From Victivallales bacterium (GTDB taxonomy: Bacteria > Verrucomicrobiota > Lentisphaeria > Victivallales > SZUA-371), in the NCBI GenBank assembly GCA_028691155.1, contig JAQUZV010000161.1, positions 1 through 5,640 of the forward strand: a DNA stretch of 5,640 bases, read 5' to 3'. The translations under genes and the position numbers were made by a program. The notes below the pieces were generated by a model. The model saw nothing but the letters and a program-made list of their open reading frames with translations, was not told the DNA's origin and ran no database searches. Position 1 is the first letter of the stretch. Each line of letters begins with the position of its first letter. Shown one piece after another: positions 1 through 5,640 of this stretch.

Positions 1-345
1 GATGAAAACCGGCACAATCCCTATCTGCTGGATGAGGCCATTCATTACCGGGCGGTCTTCACGGTGGAGCTGCCGCCGTCGTGTCGTGATGAAGTAATGT
101 TGCCGCCGACTTTCGACTGGCAGGACCCGGTCAATAACGGCCGGGTGTCGTACCAACTGGAACGCCGGGAAAACGGCCGGGTGCAAATTACCGTCAGCGC
201 GGATTTGCCGCCCGGTTTCTACCCTGCCGACAAATTCCGCGATCTGGTTTATATCCACGAACGGCTGGCACGACCGGATTGCCGGCTGTTGCTGTTGCAG
301 CAGACGGCGGAAAAAGCAAACGAACTATCCCCGGCAGCCAAGTAA
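1..345 (+). CDS. C-terminal end of a probable DUF3857/transglutaminase-type exported protein (5' partial)
   Basis: The frame is open from the first base of the window to a TAA at 343-345, giving 114 visible residues; the start lies upstream. The ATG-like starts inside the frame are not convincing, because the reading continues unbroken before them. The visible part reads as beta-strand-rich sequence (VELPPS, then RVSYQLERRENGRVQITVSADLP split over strands), followed by a GFYPADKFRDLVYIHERL helix and a final hydrophobic strand LLLLQQ. This order, strands then 'lpxgxYpaxxYrdlxxf' and a last strand, is what I recall from the C-terminal domain that follows the transglutaminase core in DUF3857 proteins. 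No catalytic Cys-His-Asp region is in view, so the assignment rests on pattern resemblance only. The next gene on the same strand encodes another exported protein, but a TATAAT box lies between them, so co-transcription is not certain. Confidence 0.6.
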   Translation, partial: DENRHNPYLLDEAIHYRAVFTVELPPSCRDEVMLPPTFDWQDPVNNGRVSYQLERRENGRVQITVSADLPPGFYPADKFRDLVYIHERLARPDCRLLLLQQTAEKANELSPAAK

Positions 346-366
346 GAAAGGCGGCTTTTCCCGGTG

Positions 367-372
367 TATAAT
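367..372 (+). promoter_or_regulatory. Candidate -10 box for the WG-repeat gene
   Basis: A perfect TATAAT lies in the 54-base gap between the first gene and the WG-repeat gene, 27 bases before the ATG at 400. A transcript would start near 379, just upstream of the AAGGA ribosome binding site. The region one spacer upstream (about 343-350) shows no good TTGACA match, so this would be a promoter with a weak -35 element, or one dependent on an activator. The box also overlaps a GTG at 364 that could be mistaken for the start of the downstream gene. Confidence 0.4.
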
Positions 373-387
373 CAATTGCCGGAGAAA

Positions 388-392
388 AAGGA
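388..392 (+). promoter_or_regulatory. Ribosome binding site that favours the ATG at 400
   Basis: AAGGA lies 7 bases before the ATG at 400 and 4 bases before the ATG at 397. The spacing favours 400, with 397 as a close alternative that adds one Met. It argues against the upstream GTG at 364, which has no such site. Confidence 0.55.
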
Positions 393-399
393 ATTGATG

Positions 400-1746
400 A
401 TGAAAAAGATTATTTGGTTTTGTCTGTTCTGTGGCGGTGTATGCCATTATTCTCTGCTTTTCGCCGCGGAGCGGACCACGGCGGCGAAAGCGGAAGAATT
501 CCGAGCGGTGATTGCCATGCAACTGTTCATGAAAATCACCGCGGCGGATCGGACCGAAGCGACCGTGGCGATTCGCCCTTGCGTCGCGTATACGGGAGAC
601 ACGCAAATCCGGCCCTTACCGCTGTTCCAGTGCCGGGTGGAAAAGGGCAATGCGGTAATTTTGCCGTGGGGCGAATCGGAACATAGAAAATCGATTGCCA
701 GTTTCTGTTTTTTTCGTCGCTTCGATACTCCGGCCGGGGCCGGCTGGGTGCGGCTGATGGTTCGGAACGCGACGGCGGCGGAACGATTTGCGGTGGAGAT
801 GCTGTATCAGCCCGATGCACGGCAATACGGCGTAATTCCCTTTGTCGGGGAAGTGGAAGCGGGAAAATATCAGGAAATATATCGTTTCTATACCGGTGAC
901 GGCAAGAAGTTGTTTCTGAATCAGGCCCCGGCGGCGGCGGAAGTAACGGTGCCGCCGGTCCTGCCGCCGTTGAAGGATGCGGCGGTTGCCGCAACGCGGC
1001 ATTCCCCATTGATTCCTTATCGCCAGGGCTCCAGTTGGGGCGTGGCGACACCGGCGGGAGAGATGGTGATTCCATGTGAATATCCCACTATAATTATGAC
1101 TTCCGGCAATGTTCATATGTTAGTCGGAGAAGGGCAATACGGTTTTATTCTGCCCGATGGCAAAGTGGACTATCCGGTCGGTAAATGTTATTCGCTTTCT
1201 TTCGGGCGAATTTCCGGCGGCCGCGGCAGTATTATTCTCGATATGAAAGAAATTACCGCCCGGGTGGCTGATTATTGCCGGAAGCATGATGCCGCGGCGT
1301 CTCCGGCGGAAACCACCTTGCGGCTGGGGGTGACCTCGCCGCCGCCTTCGCCGTCCGGCGGGCTTCGCAGTTACCGCGACCATGGCCGCATCGGCTTTAA
1401 AAATGATTGGGGAAATGTGGTTATTCCGGCCAAATACGAGTCCGGCGGCAATTTTGCCGAGGGCCTGGCCGCCGTGGAACTGAACGGCAAATGGGGCTTT
1501 GTCAATGATTCCGGCCAAACGAAAATTCCATTCAAATTCAGCAATGCCGGTTGTTTTTCGGAGGGATTGGCGGCGGTAAAACTGAACGGCAAATGGGGCT
1601 TTGTCAACCGTTCCGGACATCTGGTCATTCCCTGCCGTTATGACTGGGTGAATGATTTTCACCACGGTTTGGCAATGGTCAGCGAGAATCCCGGCGGCAA
1701 TAATGGCTATATCGATGCCTCCGGCCGGGAATACTGGGAAGACTGA
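400..1746 (+). CDS. Exported WG-repeat protein
   Basis: This is a 448-residue protein. Residues 1-23 form a signal peptide: MKK, a hydrophobic stretch (IIWFCLFCGG...), and a likely cut after FA or FAA before ERTT. Residues 24 to about 205 form a domain I do not recognise. It is rich in beta strands and ends in a Pro/Ala-rich linker (VPPVLPPLKDAAVAA). From about 208 there are WG-type repeats, which fold as beta hairpins: SSWGVATPAGEMVIP (W213-G214), QYGFILPDGK (247-249), GRIGFKNDWGNVVIP (332), NGKWGFVNDSGQTKIP (W365-G366), NGKWGFVNRSGHLVIP (W399-G400) and a last NGYIDASGREYW. Repeats 2 and 3 are separated by a non-repeat insert of about 75 residues with a Pro/Ser-rich patch (SPPPSPSGG, 313-321). 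WG repeats are generally thought to bind proteins or surfaces; no enzyme motif is visible. The protein probably acts in the periplasm or at the envelope. The start is chosen from the AAGGA site and the signal peptide; a GTG at 364 would put 12 charged residues ahead of the signal peptide. Its function is unknown. Confidence 0.9.
   Translation: MKKIIWFCLFCGGVCHYSLLFAAERTTAAKAEEFRAVIAMQLFMKITAADRTEATVAIRPCVAYTGDTQIRPLPLFQCRVEKGNAVILPWGESEHRKSIASFCFFRRFDTPAGAGWVRLMVRNATAAERFAVEMLYQPDARQYGVIPFVGEVEAGKYQEIYRFYTGDGKKLFLNQAPAAAEVTVPPVLPPLKDAAVAATRHSPLIPYRQGSSWGVATPAGEMVIPCEYPTIIMTSGNVHMLVGEGQYGFILPDGKVDYPVGKCYSLSFGRISGGRGSIILDMKEITARVADYCRKHDAAASPAETTLRLGVTSPPPSPSGGLRSYRDHGRIGFKNDWGNVVIPAKYESGGNFAEGLAAVELNGKWGFVNDSGQTKIPFKFSNAGCFSEGLAAVKLNGKWGFVNRSGHLVIPCRYDWVNDFHHGLAMVSENPGGNNGYIDASGREYWED
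1478..1607 (+). repeat. Two tandem WG repeat units with an identical 28-base core
   Basis: Bases 1478-1505 and 1580-1607 are identical over 28 positions and are spaced 102 bases (34 codons) apart. Each encodes the tail of one unit and the core LNGKWGFVN of the next. The flanking sequence (EGLAAVE and EGLAAVK before, DSGQTKIP and RSGHLVIP after) is similar but has drifted at the DNA level. This points to recent duplication or gene conversion of one repeat unit within the gene, not a mobile element. Confidence 0.85.
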
Positions 1747-1775
1747 CATCTCCTTTTTCAGGACCAAAACGAAAG

Positions 1776-2129
1776 TTACGTCGGTCCGGCGCCCGACGGA
1801 GTAATGGTCAATTCCTTGCTGTGCGATTTGAAACAGTCCACGCTGGAAGCCAACTGTAGTTCCAACGCATAGATTTTTACTCCTTCCGGATCCTCCGGCT
1901 GCCGAATCCGCGGATTGAAGATGCGGAACGATCTGATCATTACCCGATTGTTGCCGGCTCGGGCGGCCACCCGGAACGAGGGAATCATTTCCAGATGGTC
2001 GATATTCACCGACGCCACCAGGGTTTGATCCCGCGTGGCGGTGAAAATCAGTTCCGGAGTGATCTCGGCTACCGAAAAGTCATCGGCCAGCACCACGGTG
2101 TATTCAACGTCGCAAATTTCAAAATCCAT
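1776..2129 (-). CDS. Hypothetical protein, 117 residues
   Basis: I do not recognise this protein. It starts MDFEICDVEYTVVLADDF, has no signal peptide or membrane segment, and reads as a mostly beta protein of alternating hydrophobic and charged strands (ELIFTAT, TLVASVNID, MIPSFRVAARAG, VMIRSFRIFNPR, KIYALELQL), ending in a Ser/Thr/Gly/Pro tail. It is acidic in the first half and has an Arg-rich centre. It is probably cytoplasmic. The start is an ATG with an AGGA 10 bases upstream. A good TTGAAA/TATTTT promoter lies about 50-75 bases upstream, so it need not depend on the glycosyltransferase operon. Its 3' end faces the WG-repeat gene across 29 bases. That it is real is supported by the ribosome binding site, the promoter, its neat filling of the gap, and the absence of a better gene on the other strand. 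Confidence 0.7.
   Translation of the reverse strand: MDFEICDVEYTVVLADDFSVAEITPELIFTATRDQTLVASVNIDHLEMIPSFRVAARAGNNRVMIRSFRIFNPRIRQPEDPEGVKIYALELQLASSVDCFKSHSKELTITPSGAGPT
1779..1798 (-). terminator. Weak candidate terminator hairpin at the end of the 117-residue gene
   Basis: CGTCGG (1779-1784) and CCGACG (1793-1798) can pair as a 6-base GC-rich stem with an 8-base loop. On the minus strand the stem covers the last codons, and the stop codon plus a broken T-rich stretch (ACTTTCGTTTT) follows. The T tract is interrupted and the stem lies inside the coding region, so this is a tentative call. Confidence 0.25.
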
Positions 2130-2177
2130 TTGTCGCGATTCCTGTTCTGAGTCGGTATTAAATCGGGTTCACAACAT

Positions 2178-2206
2178 AAAATAATCTCGCCATGGTATTT
2201 TTTCAA
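2178..2206 (-). promoter_or_regulatory. Candidate sigma70-type promoter for the 117-residue gene
   Basis: Reading the minus strand, TTGAAA (2206-2201, five of six matches to TTGACA) is followed after exactly 17 bases by TATTTT (2183-2178, four of six matches to TATAAT). The surrounding sequence is the most AT-rich in the window. Transcription would start near 2171, leaving a leader of about 42 bases that contains the AGGA ribosome binding site at 2140-2143. The position between the operon's last stop codon and the small gene fits separate transcription. Confidence 0.5.
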
Positions 2207-2209
2207 GCT

Positions 2210-2236
2210 GTTTGCCTCATCGTCCGGGGAGCAAAC
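2210..2236 (-). other. Stem-loop just after the stop codon of the second glycosyltransferase
   Basis: GTTTGC (2210-2215) and GCAAAC (2231-2236) form a perfect 6-base inverted repeat with a 15-base loop; one bulged base allows two more pairs. It begins one base after the TAG of the upstream minus-strand gene. On that strand the sequence after the stem is A-rich, not T-rich, so it is not a standard intrinsic terminator. It could instead stabilise the 3' end of the message. Confidence 0.3.
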
Positions 2237-2237
2237 C

Positions 2238-3677
2238 CTAAACCCGGAAAAAGAGATTTTCGAATAGCGTGCGCAATTTCTCGGCCATGACGCGGTGATT
2301 GAGTTTTTCGTCCAGTACCGCCATATTATGATAAATATGGGCATTGCGCCGCGGCATCTCGTTCAACAGTTCCCAGGCGTCATCCACCAACTGGTCCGTG
2401 AGTCGACCGTGGTCAATGCCGGGCAGCTGAAAACCCAGCGGCGCAATTTCTTCCCGGTATACCGGGTAGCGATTGACCACGACCGGCAAGCCGCTGCCGA
2501 TCATTTCCAGCAGATTGTTGCCGAATCCTTCGATTTCGCTGAAGAACACCCCGAGCCCGCCATGTGCGGCAATGATGGCCGGAACCTCGCCGAAACTGTA
2601 GAATTTGCGGTCGACGATGACGTCGCGATAAGCCAGCACCCGGTTTTCGGCAAAACACAGAAAAACTTCGGGGACCCCCTGTGGCTGCCGGGCGCATTGC
2701 TGCAGATAATACCGCTTGAGAAAATTCTTGTAATTGGTTTGCTCGTCACCCGAGGGACCGGAAACAATCAGCGCCACCGGTCGGGACGGCACGGACTTGG
2801 CGGCCAGTCGAAATGCCAGGTCGATGGCGGTTTCGATTTTTTTGCGCGGCACGACCCGGGTGTGTTGCAACAACAGAATGGTATTTTTTACCATATGGTT
2901 TTTGGCGCGCAGGAGCCGTTCCAACCCGATATCGCGGAAAAAGTCATGATTGTAGGGATCGACCGGCGGCACCACCGGCGCCGCGCCGTTCCAGTCCTGC
3001 CCGCGCCAGTTCCAGGTAATGTCGCAGGTATTGGGAATTACGGCGGTGTAGTGGGCGAAAAAATTGTTTTTGGGCAGCGTGAACGTCTGATAATAGCGTT
3101 CGGCCAGCGCCTGCTGTTCGCGGTTGATAAAAACAATGCCGTCGATCTCCGTCCCCGGCAGGTATTTCAGATAACGTTGCATCAGTTCGTTGGGGTCGGA
3201 GAACGCGGGACGTTCGAAATAGGAGTCGTGCCACCAGACCAGCACTTTGGGCCAGGCCATGCCGCTGCCGCGCCGCTTTTCCAGATAACGTCCCAGGCCC
3301 ACTGCCGTAATGAAATTATAGGGATGGGAGGTGTTGTGCGCAATCAAAATATCGATATGGTTGGTTTGAATGAACCGCTCGATGCGCTGTTCGGCGTAGG
3401 CGGCAAATTTTTCAATCAGCGTTTCCAGGTGCTGCGGCGGGTCGATGCTGAAATATTTGACGATTTTACGATTGATGTCGTTTTTGTGCCAGAAGACCTC
3501 GTCGGTCTCGGCATTGAACCGGGGGGAGGTGTGGGCGGCCAGGAAAAAGATGTTCCCGAGCGGAATATTCAGACTTTTGACCATGGCTTCCACCGATTGG
3601 TCGATGACGATGGAAACGCCGTCGTTTTTGCCGACCAGCGAATGCAAAATACCGATATTGAGTTGCGACAGATTCAT
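2238..3677 (-). CDS. GT4-like glycosyltransferase, mannosylglucosylglycerate-synthase-like
   Basis: This is a 479-residue cytoplasmic protein with the GT-B two-domain plan and no signal peptide or membrane segment. The N-terminal domain opens with a first strand and loop, IGILHSLVGKNDGVS (D19-S22), and contains HNTSHPYN (114-121) and WWHDSYFERPAF (148-159). The C-terminal nucleotide-sugar domain has IPNTCD (214-219), LLQHTRVVPRKK with R274 and K279/K280 at the usual phosphate-binding position, and EGFGNNLLE with the full E-x7-E pair (E383 and E391), followed by PVVVNRYPVYREEI. The 'DGVS', 'HDxxxER', 'TRVVPRK' and 'VVNRYPVY' signatures match, from memory, mannosylglucosylglycerate synthase-like GT4 enzymes. 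This suggests transfer of a sugar from a nucleotide donor to a small acceptor; donor and acceptor are not readable here. The ATG overlaps the TGA of the HAD gene (ATGA, 3674-3677), and an AGAAGG lies 10 bases upstream. The frame stays open upstream to 4145, but that part runs against the real HAD gene and is not used. It is the last gene of the operon. Confidence 0.9.
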   Translation of the reverse strand: MNLSQLNIGILHSLVGKNDGVSIVIDQSVEAMVKSLNIPLGNIFFLAAHTSPRFNAETDEVFWHKNDINRKIVKYFSIDPPQHLETLIEKFAAYAEQRIERFIQTNHIDILIAHNTSHPYNFITAVGLGRYLEKRRGSGMAWPKVLVWWHDSYFERPAFSDPNELMQRYLKYLPGTEIDGIVFINREQQALAERYYQTFTLPKNNFFAHYTAVIPNTCDITWNWRGQDWNGAAPVVPPVDPYNHDFFRDIGLERLLRAKNHMVKNTILLLQHTRVVPRKKIETAIDLAFRLAAKSVPSRPVALIVSGPSGDEQTNYKNFLKRYYLQQCARQPQGVPEVFLCFAENRVLAYRDVIVDRKFYSFGEVPAIIAAHGGLGVFFSEIEGFGNNLLEMIGSGLPVVVNRYPVYREEIAPLGFQLPGIDHGRLTDQLVDDAWELLNEMPRRNAHIYHNMAVLDEKLNHRVMAEKLRTLFENLFFRV

Positions 3678-4579
3678 AACTGGCAGACCTTCTGTAATTG
3701 TTCCAGCGCGGTGATGGTATAATCGGGCCGAAAAGCGGCAACGGCCGGATCGTCGCGATAAAGCCGCAGCGAACGGGCATCGCCGGCGAAGAGCACGGAA
3801 CCGAAACCGGCGGCGGCGGCCGGGATCAGGTCTTTCCGGACATCGTTGCCGACGAACAACGTTTCCGCCGCCGGGATGTTCCGGACGGCAATAACCCGGC
3901 TGACGCGATCGAACAGTTTTCGATCCGGTTTGGCCCGACGTTCCCGATAAGAGAAAACGCAGAGTTCCGGATCGAACCAGGCGTCGAGCTCGGGACGGTC
4001 GCTCCAGGTTCCGTTCAGAAAATAATGAAGAATTACCGGCGTGTAAAACTGGGCGTTGGATACAATCCCCAGTTCGATTCCGGCGGCGCGCAGTGCCGCC
4101 AAAGTTTCCTTCATGCCCGGCATCGGGGTCACCGGATTGGTGCACAATTCAAAGACCATGGCAATTCGGCGTTGCTCGTCCGGGTCGGGCAGGGCGGTCA
4201 GCCGTCCTTCGGCATACAATTCCTCCAGCAGTTGCGACCAGATGGCAAGAATATCGATTTCCGGATATGGTCTGGTGTCGCTGCGTTGCGCCTGCCAGGC
4301 GGCGGTCACCGTATGACGGTATTTTTCCATGACGAAAGCAAAGAAATCCCTGTCGACCGGAAACGGCAATTTAAACGGCGCCGCCGCGGCGATCAGCTTT
4401 TCCGGCGTCAGTTCCACCTGATCGATATCGCCCGACGCCGAAACCAATAATGTTCCATAAACATCGAACAGGATCAGGCGTACCGGCGGATCCTGATGAC
4501 GGTTCAGTTGCGGCGTCACGCCGGTGGGCAACGGTTGCAGCTTACGGTAACCGGCCAATAATTTGCTGATAGGCGGCAT
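3674..4579 (-). CDS. HAD-superfamily hydrolase (HAD type I, dehalogenase/phosphatase-like)
   Basis: This is a 301-residue protein with the HAD motifs in order. Motif I is LILFDVYGTLL with nucleophile D39. Motif II is GIVSNAQ (S174-N175). Motif III is AKPDRKLF (K217). Motif IV is LFVGNDVRKD (D246 and D250). About 130 residues between motifs I and II form the helical cap (C1 type), and PMPGMKETLAALRAAGIELGIVSN is a classic lead-in to motif II. The residue two after the nucleophile is Tyr (D-V-Y), not the Asp typical of phosphatases. Family knowledge links Y at this place to 2-haloacid dehalogenases, though 'DxYGTL' proteins of unknown activity are common. It has about 35 extra N-terminal residues compared with a minimal HAD protein. 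The start at 4579 has GGGAG 8 bases upstream; an in-frame ATG at 4594 lacks such a site. It overlaps the first glycosyltransferase by 38 bases and the second by 4. Between two glycosyltransferases, it may dephosphorylate a phosphorylated glycoside, but this is inference. Confidence 0.9.
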   Translation of the reverse strand: MPPISKLLAGYRKLQPLPTGVTPQLNRHQDPPVRLILFDVYGTLLVSASGDIDQVELTPEKLIAAAAPFKLPFPVDRDFFAFVMEKYRHTVTAAWQAQRSDTRPYPEIDILAIWSQLLEELYAEGRLTALPDPDEQRRIAMVFELCTNPVTPMPGMKETLAALRAAGIELGIVSNAQFYTPVILHYFLNGTWSDRPELDAWFDPELCVFSYRERRAKPDRKLFDRVSRVIAVRNIPAAETLFVGNDVRKDLIPAAAAGFGSVLFAGDARSLRLYRDDPAVAAFRPDYTITALEQLQKVCQL

Positions 4580-5640
4580 ATAATATTCTCCCATATGCGG
4601 TAATACTGAAATTTCGCCGAATGGCGGTGCGGTTGCCGGCAATGAGGGCCGGATCGCCGGGACGGGTTAACCGGGTCACCACCGGGTTGAGCTCCAGGAC
4701 GGCGGCGGCCGCCGCCGGATCGCGGACGCGGTCAATCCAGATGCGCTGTTCATCCGGGGGCAGGGCGGCAAAATCGCGTGTTTCTCCCGGCAGGTCGAGC
4801 CGATCGTAAAACTGCGGCAACACCATTCCGGCCGCGGTAAAATCCGTGAATATCGAGGGCAGGCGGCGTCCTGCCACCGGTTTGCCGTATTGCCACGGTT
4901 GTACAAAAGTCATTCCGAAGCCTTCCCGGACGCTGGTGCTCAGGCAAAGGTCGGCGGCGGCGAACAGCTCCGGTAACCGCTGATGGTCTCCCACCCCAAA
5001 CCGCACCGGCAATTGCTGTTCCGCGGCAAACCGACGCCATTGTTCATAAGCCGGAAAGTCGACCGGATTGTTGGGGGGCAACGTAATTGCGCCCACCGTT
5101 TCCTGCCGGAACAGCGCCAGCAGCAGAAGGAATTCCCCGATGTTTTTGCGCGGAATCGCCCGTACCGGATAGAGCCACAGTTGTTGCGATGAACCGACGC
5201 CGAGTTCCAGCCGCAACCTCGCCGTTGCCGTCGCATCGTCAACCGGCGTCGCCGGCGGCACCGGATTGGGCAGATAGTCGATTTGTTCCGGCGGCACCCC
5301 GTATTCCGCCAGGCGGCGGCAGTCGGAACGGTTGATACCGCCGAACCGGCATTGCGGCGCCGCCGGATAAAGAATTTCCCGTAAATTACGACCGGTTCCG
5401 GTGGCAAGCGTCTTCTTCAGACGGTTGTAATTGTCCGGACGGTCTTCCGCAAAATCATGACAATGGTAAAGGATTCCCCGTCCGCGTTTGGCTTCCTCAT
5501 ACAAAGCCAGGGTCAGCGCCGGGTTTTTTCCCAGTGTCGGGTTGTGGCAATGTAGAATTTCTGTCGGCGGCAGCGACGCCAGCCGGCGGCGAAGAACATG
5601 AGCCGTGGCGGCAATATCTCCGGACAGGTAATCCAATTCC
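4542..5640 (-). CDS. GT4-like glycosyltransferase (5' end outside the window)
   Basis: The frame is open from the right edge to a TAA at 4544-4542. About 365 residues are visible, and the first part of the N-terminal Rossmann domain is missing. A TTG at 5636 is probably an internal Leu, since a Glu codon precedes it and GT-B proteins need about 50-100 more residues here. Numbering from that Leu, there is HCHNPTLGKNP (29-39), YHCHDFAEDRP (57-67), INRSD (101-105), YLPNPVPP (121-128), LYPVRAIPRKN (155-165, with R159 and K164 at the phosphate-binding position), FGVGDHQRLPELFAAADLCLSTS (a typical GT4 donor-domain run) and REGFGMTFVQ. In the last, the E-x7-E pair is E238 with Gln at 246 in place of the second Glu. 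The 'HDxxxxRP' and 'RxxPRK' features are shared with the second glycosyltransferase, so the two may be distant relatives. No signal peptide is visible. It is the most upstream gene of the operon seen here; it overlaps the HAD gene by 38 bases. Donor and acceptor are unknown. Confidence 0.88.
   Translation of the reverse strand, partial: ELDYLSGDIAATAHVLRRRLASLPPTEILHCHNPTLGKNPALTLALYEEAKRGRGILYHCHDFAEDRPDNYNRLKKTLATGTGRNLREILYPAAPQCRFGGINRSDCRRLAEYGVPPEQIDYLPNPVPPATPVDDATATARLRLELGVGSSQQLWLYPVRAIPRKNIGEFLLLLALFRQETVGAITLPPNNPVDFPAYEQWRRFAAEQQLPVRFGVGDHQRLPELFAAADLCLSTSVREGFGMTFVQPWQYGKPVAGRRLPSIFTDFTAAGMVLPQFYDRLDLPGETRDFAALPPDEQRIWIDRVRDPAAAAAVLELNPVVTRLTRPGDPALIAGNRTAIRRNFSITAYGRILYAAYQQIIGRLP
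4588..4592 (-). promoter_or_regulatory. Ribosome binding site that sets the HAD start
   Basis: On the minus strand GGGAG lies 8 bases before the ATG at 4579-4577, inside the coding region of the upstream glycosyltransferase. It supports this start over the ATG at 4594 and a TTG at 4642. It also fits coupling of translation, because ribosomes finishing the upstream gene would stop 38 bases past this start. Confidence 0.55.

Noticed and set aside
536..1116. Minus-strand frames opposite the N-terminal half of the WG-repeat gene
   Set aside because: They are Pro/Arg/Ser-rich with no motif, typical of GC-rich antisense frames; the plus strand has a signal peptide and a start site.
1751..1763. TCCT/AGGA inverted repeat with a T-rich loop after the WG-repeat stop codon
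   Set aside because: The stem is only 4 bases and no T tract follows it, so it does not support a terminator for the plus-strand gene.
1120..1767. A 215-codon minus-strand frame opposite the WG-repeat gene
   Set aside because: It shows periodic sequence (IIDKAPFAVQF) only because it is antisense to the WG repeats; it has no independent support.
2295..3722. A 475-codon open frame on the plus strand, antisense to the second glycosyltransferase
   Set aside because: It mirrors the codon bias of the real minus-strand gene, has no recognisable domain or convincing ribosome binding site, and the minus strand there has clear GT4 motifs and operon overlaps.
3678..4145. Upstream extension of the second glycosyltransferase frame to a 635-residue protein
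   Set aside because: The extension is Arg/Pro/Gly-rich low-quality sequence in a different frame over the well-supported HAD gene. The ATG at 3677 overlaps the HAD stop as ATGA and starts a proper first beta strand.
3698..4450. A 250-codon plus-strand frame opposite the HAD gene
   Set aside because: No known motifs; it is explained as the shadow of the HAD coding strand, which holds all four HAD motifs.
5634..5636. TTG as the true start of the first glycosyltransferase
   Set aside because: The frame continues to the window edge, and a start here would remove the first Rossmann strand and glycine-rich loop needed by GT-B enzymes.

Overview
The window (5,640 bases, GC-rich, many CCGGC/GCCGG codon runs) looks like a chromosomal piece of a Gram-negative-type bacterium. 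Signal-peptide, WG-repeat and transglutaminase-like genes sit beside a sugar-transfer operon. This style is seen in the PVC group (Lentisphaerota/Planctomycetota), but no rRNA or marker gene is present, so the taxonomic guess is weak. I see no tRNA, rRNA, CRISPR array, insertion sequence or phage gene.

Plus strand, left part: positions 1-345 hold the last 114 codons of a gene that starts outside the window, probably the C-terminal end of a DUF3857/transglutaminase-type exported protein. A 54-base gap carries a perfect TATAAT box and a ribosome binding site. It is followed by a 448-residue exported protein (400-1746) whose C-terminal half is made of WG repeats (beta-hairpin repeats of about 34 residues). 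The last two full repeats share an identical 28-base stretch.

Minus strand, middle and right: a convergent 117-codon gene of unknown function (1776-2129) has its own likely sigma70-type promoter (2178-2206). Upstream of it is an operon read right to left: a glycosyltransferase cut by the window edge (4542 to beyond 5640), a HAD-superfamily hydrolase (3674-4579) and a second glycosyltransferase (2238-3677). The first pair overlaps by 38 bases and the second by 4 bases (ATGA), so translation is probably coupled. A stem-loop just after the last stop codon and the promoter of the small gene mark the operon's likely 3' boundary.

Both glycosyltransferases have GT-B, GT4-like C-terminal halves. The complete one has motifs that, from memory, resemble mannosylglucosylglycerate synthase-like enzymes. 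The operon may therefore make a small glycoside (compatible solute) or another glycoconjugate; the substrate cannot be read from sequence. No clearly new system is proven. The best candidates for a second look are the GT-HAD-GT operon, with non-standard residues in two of its enzymes, and the unrecognised 117-residue protein.
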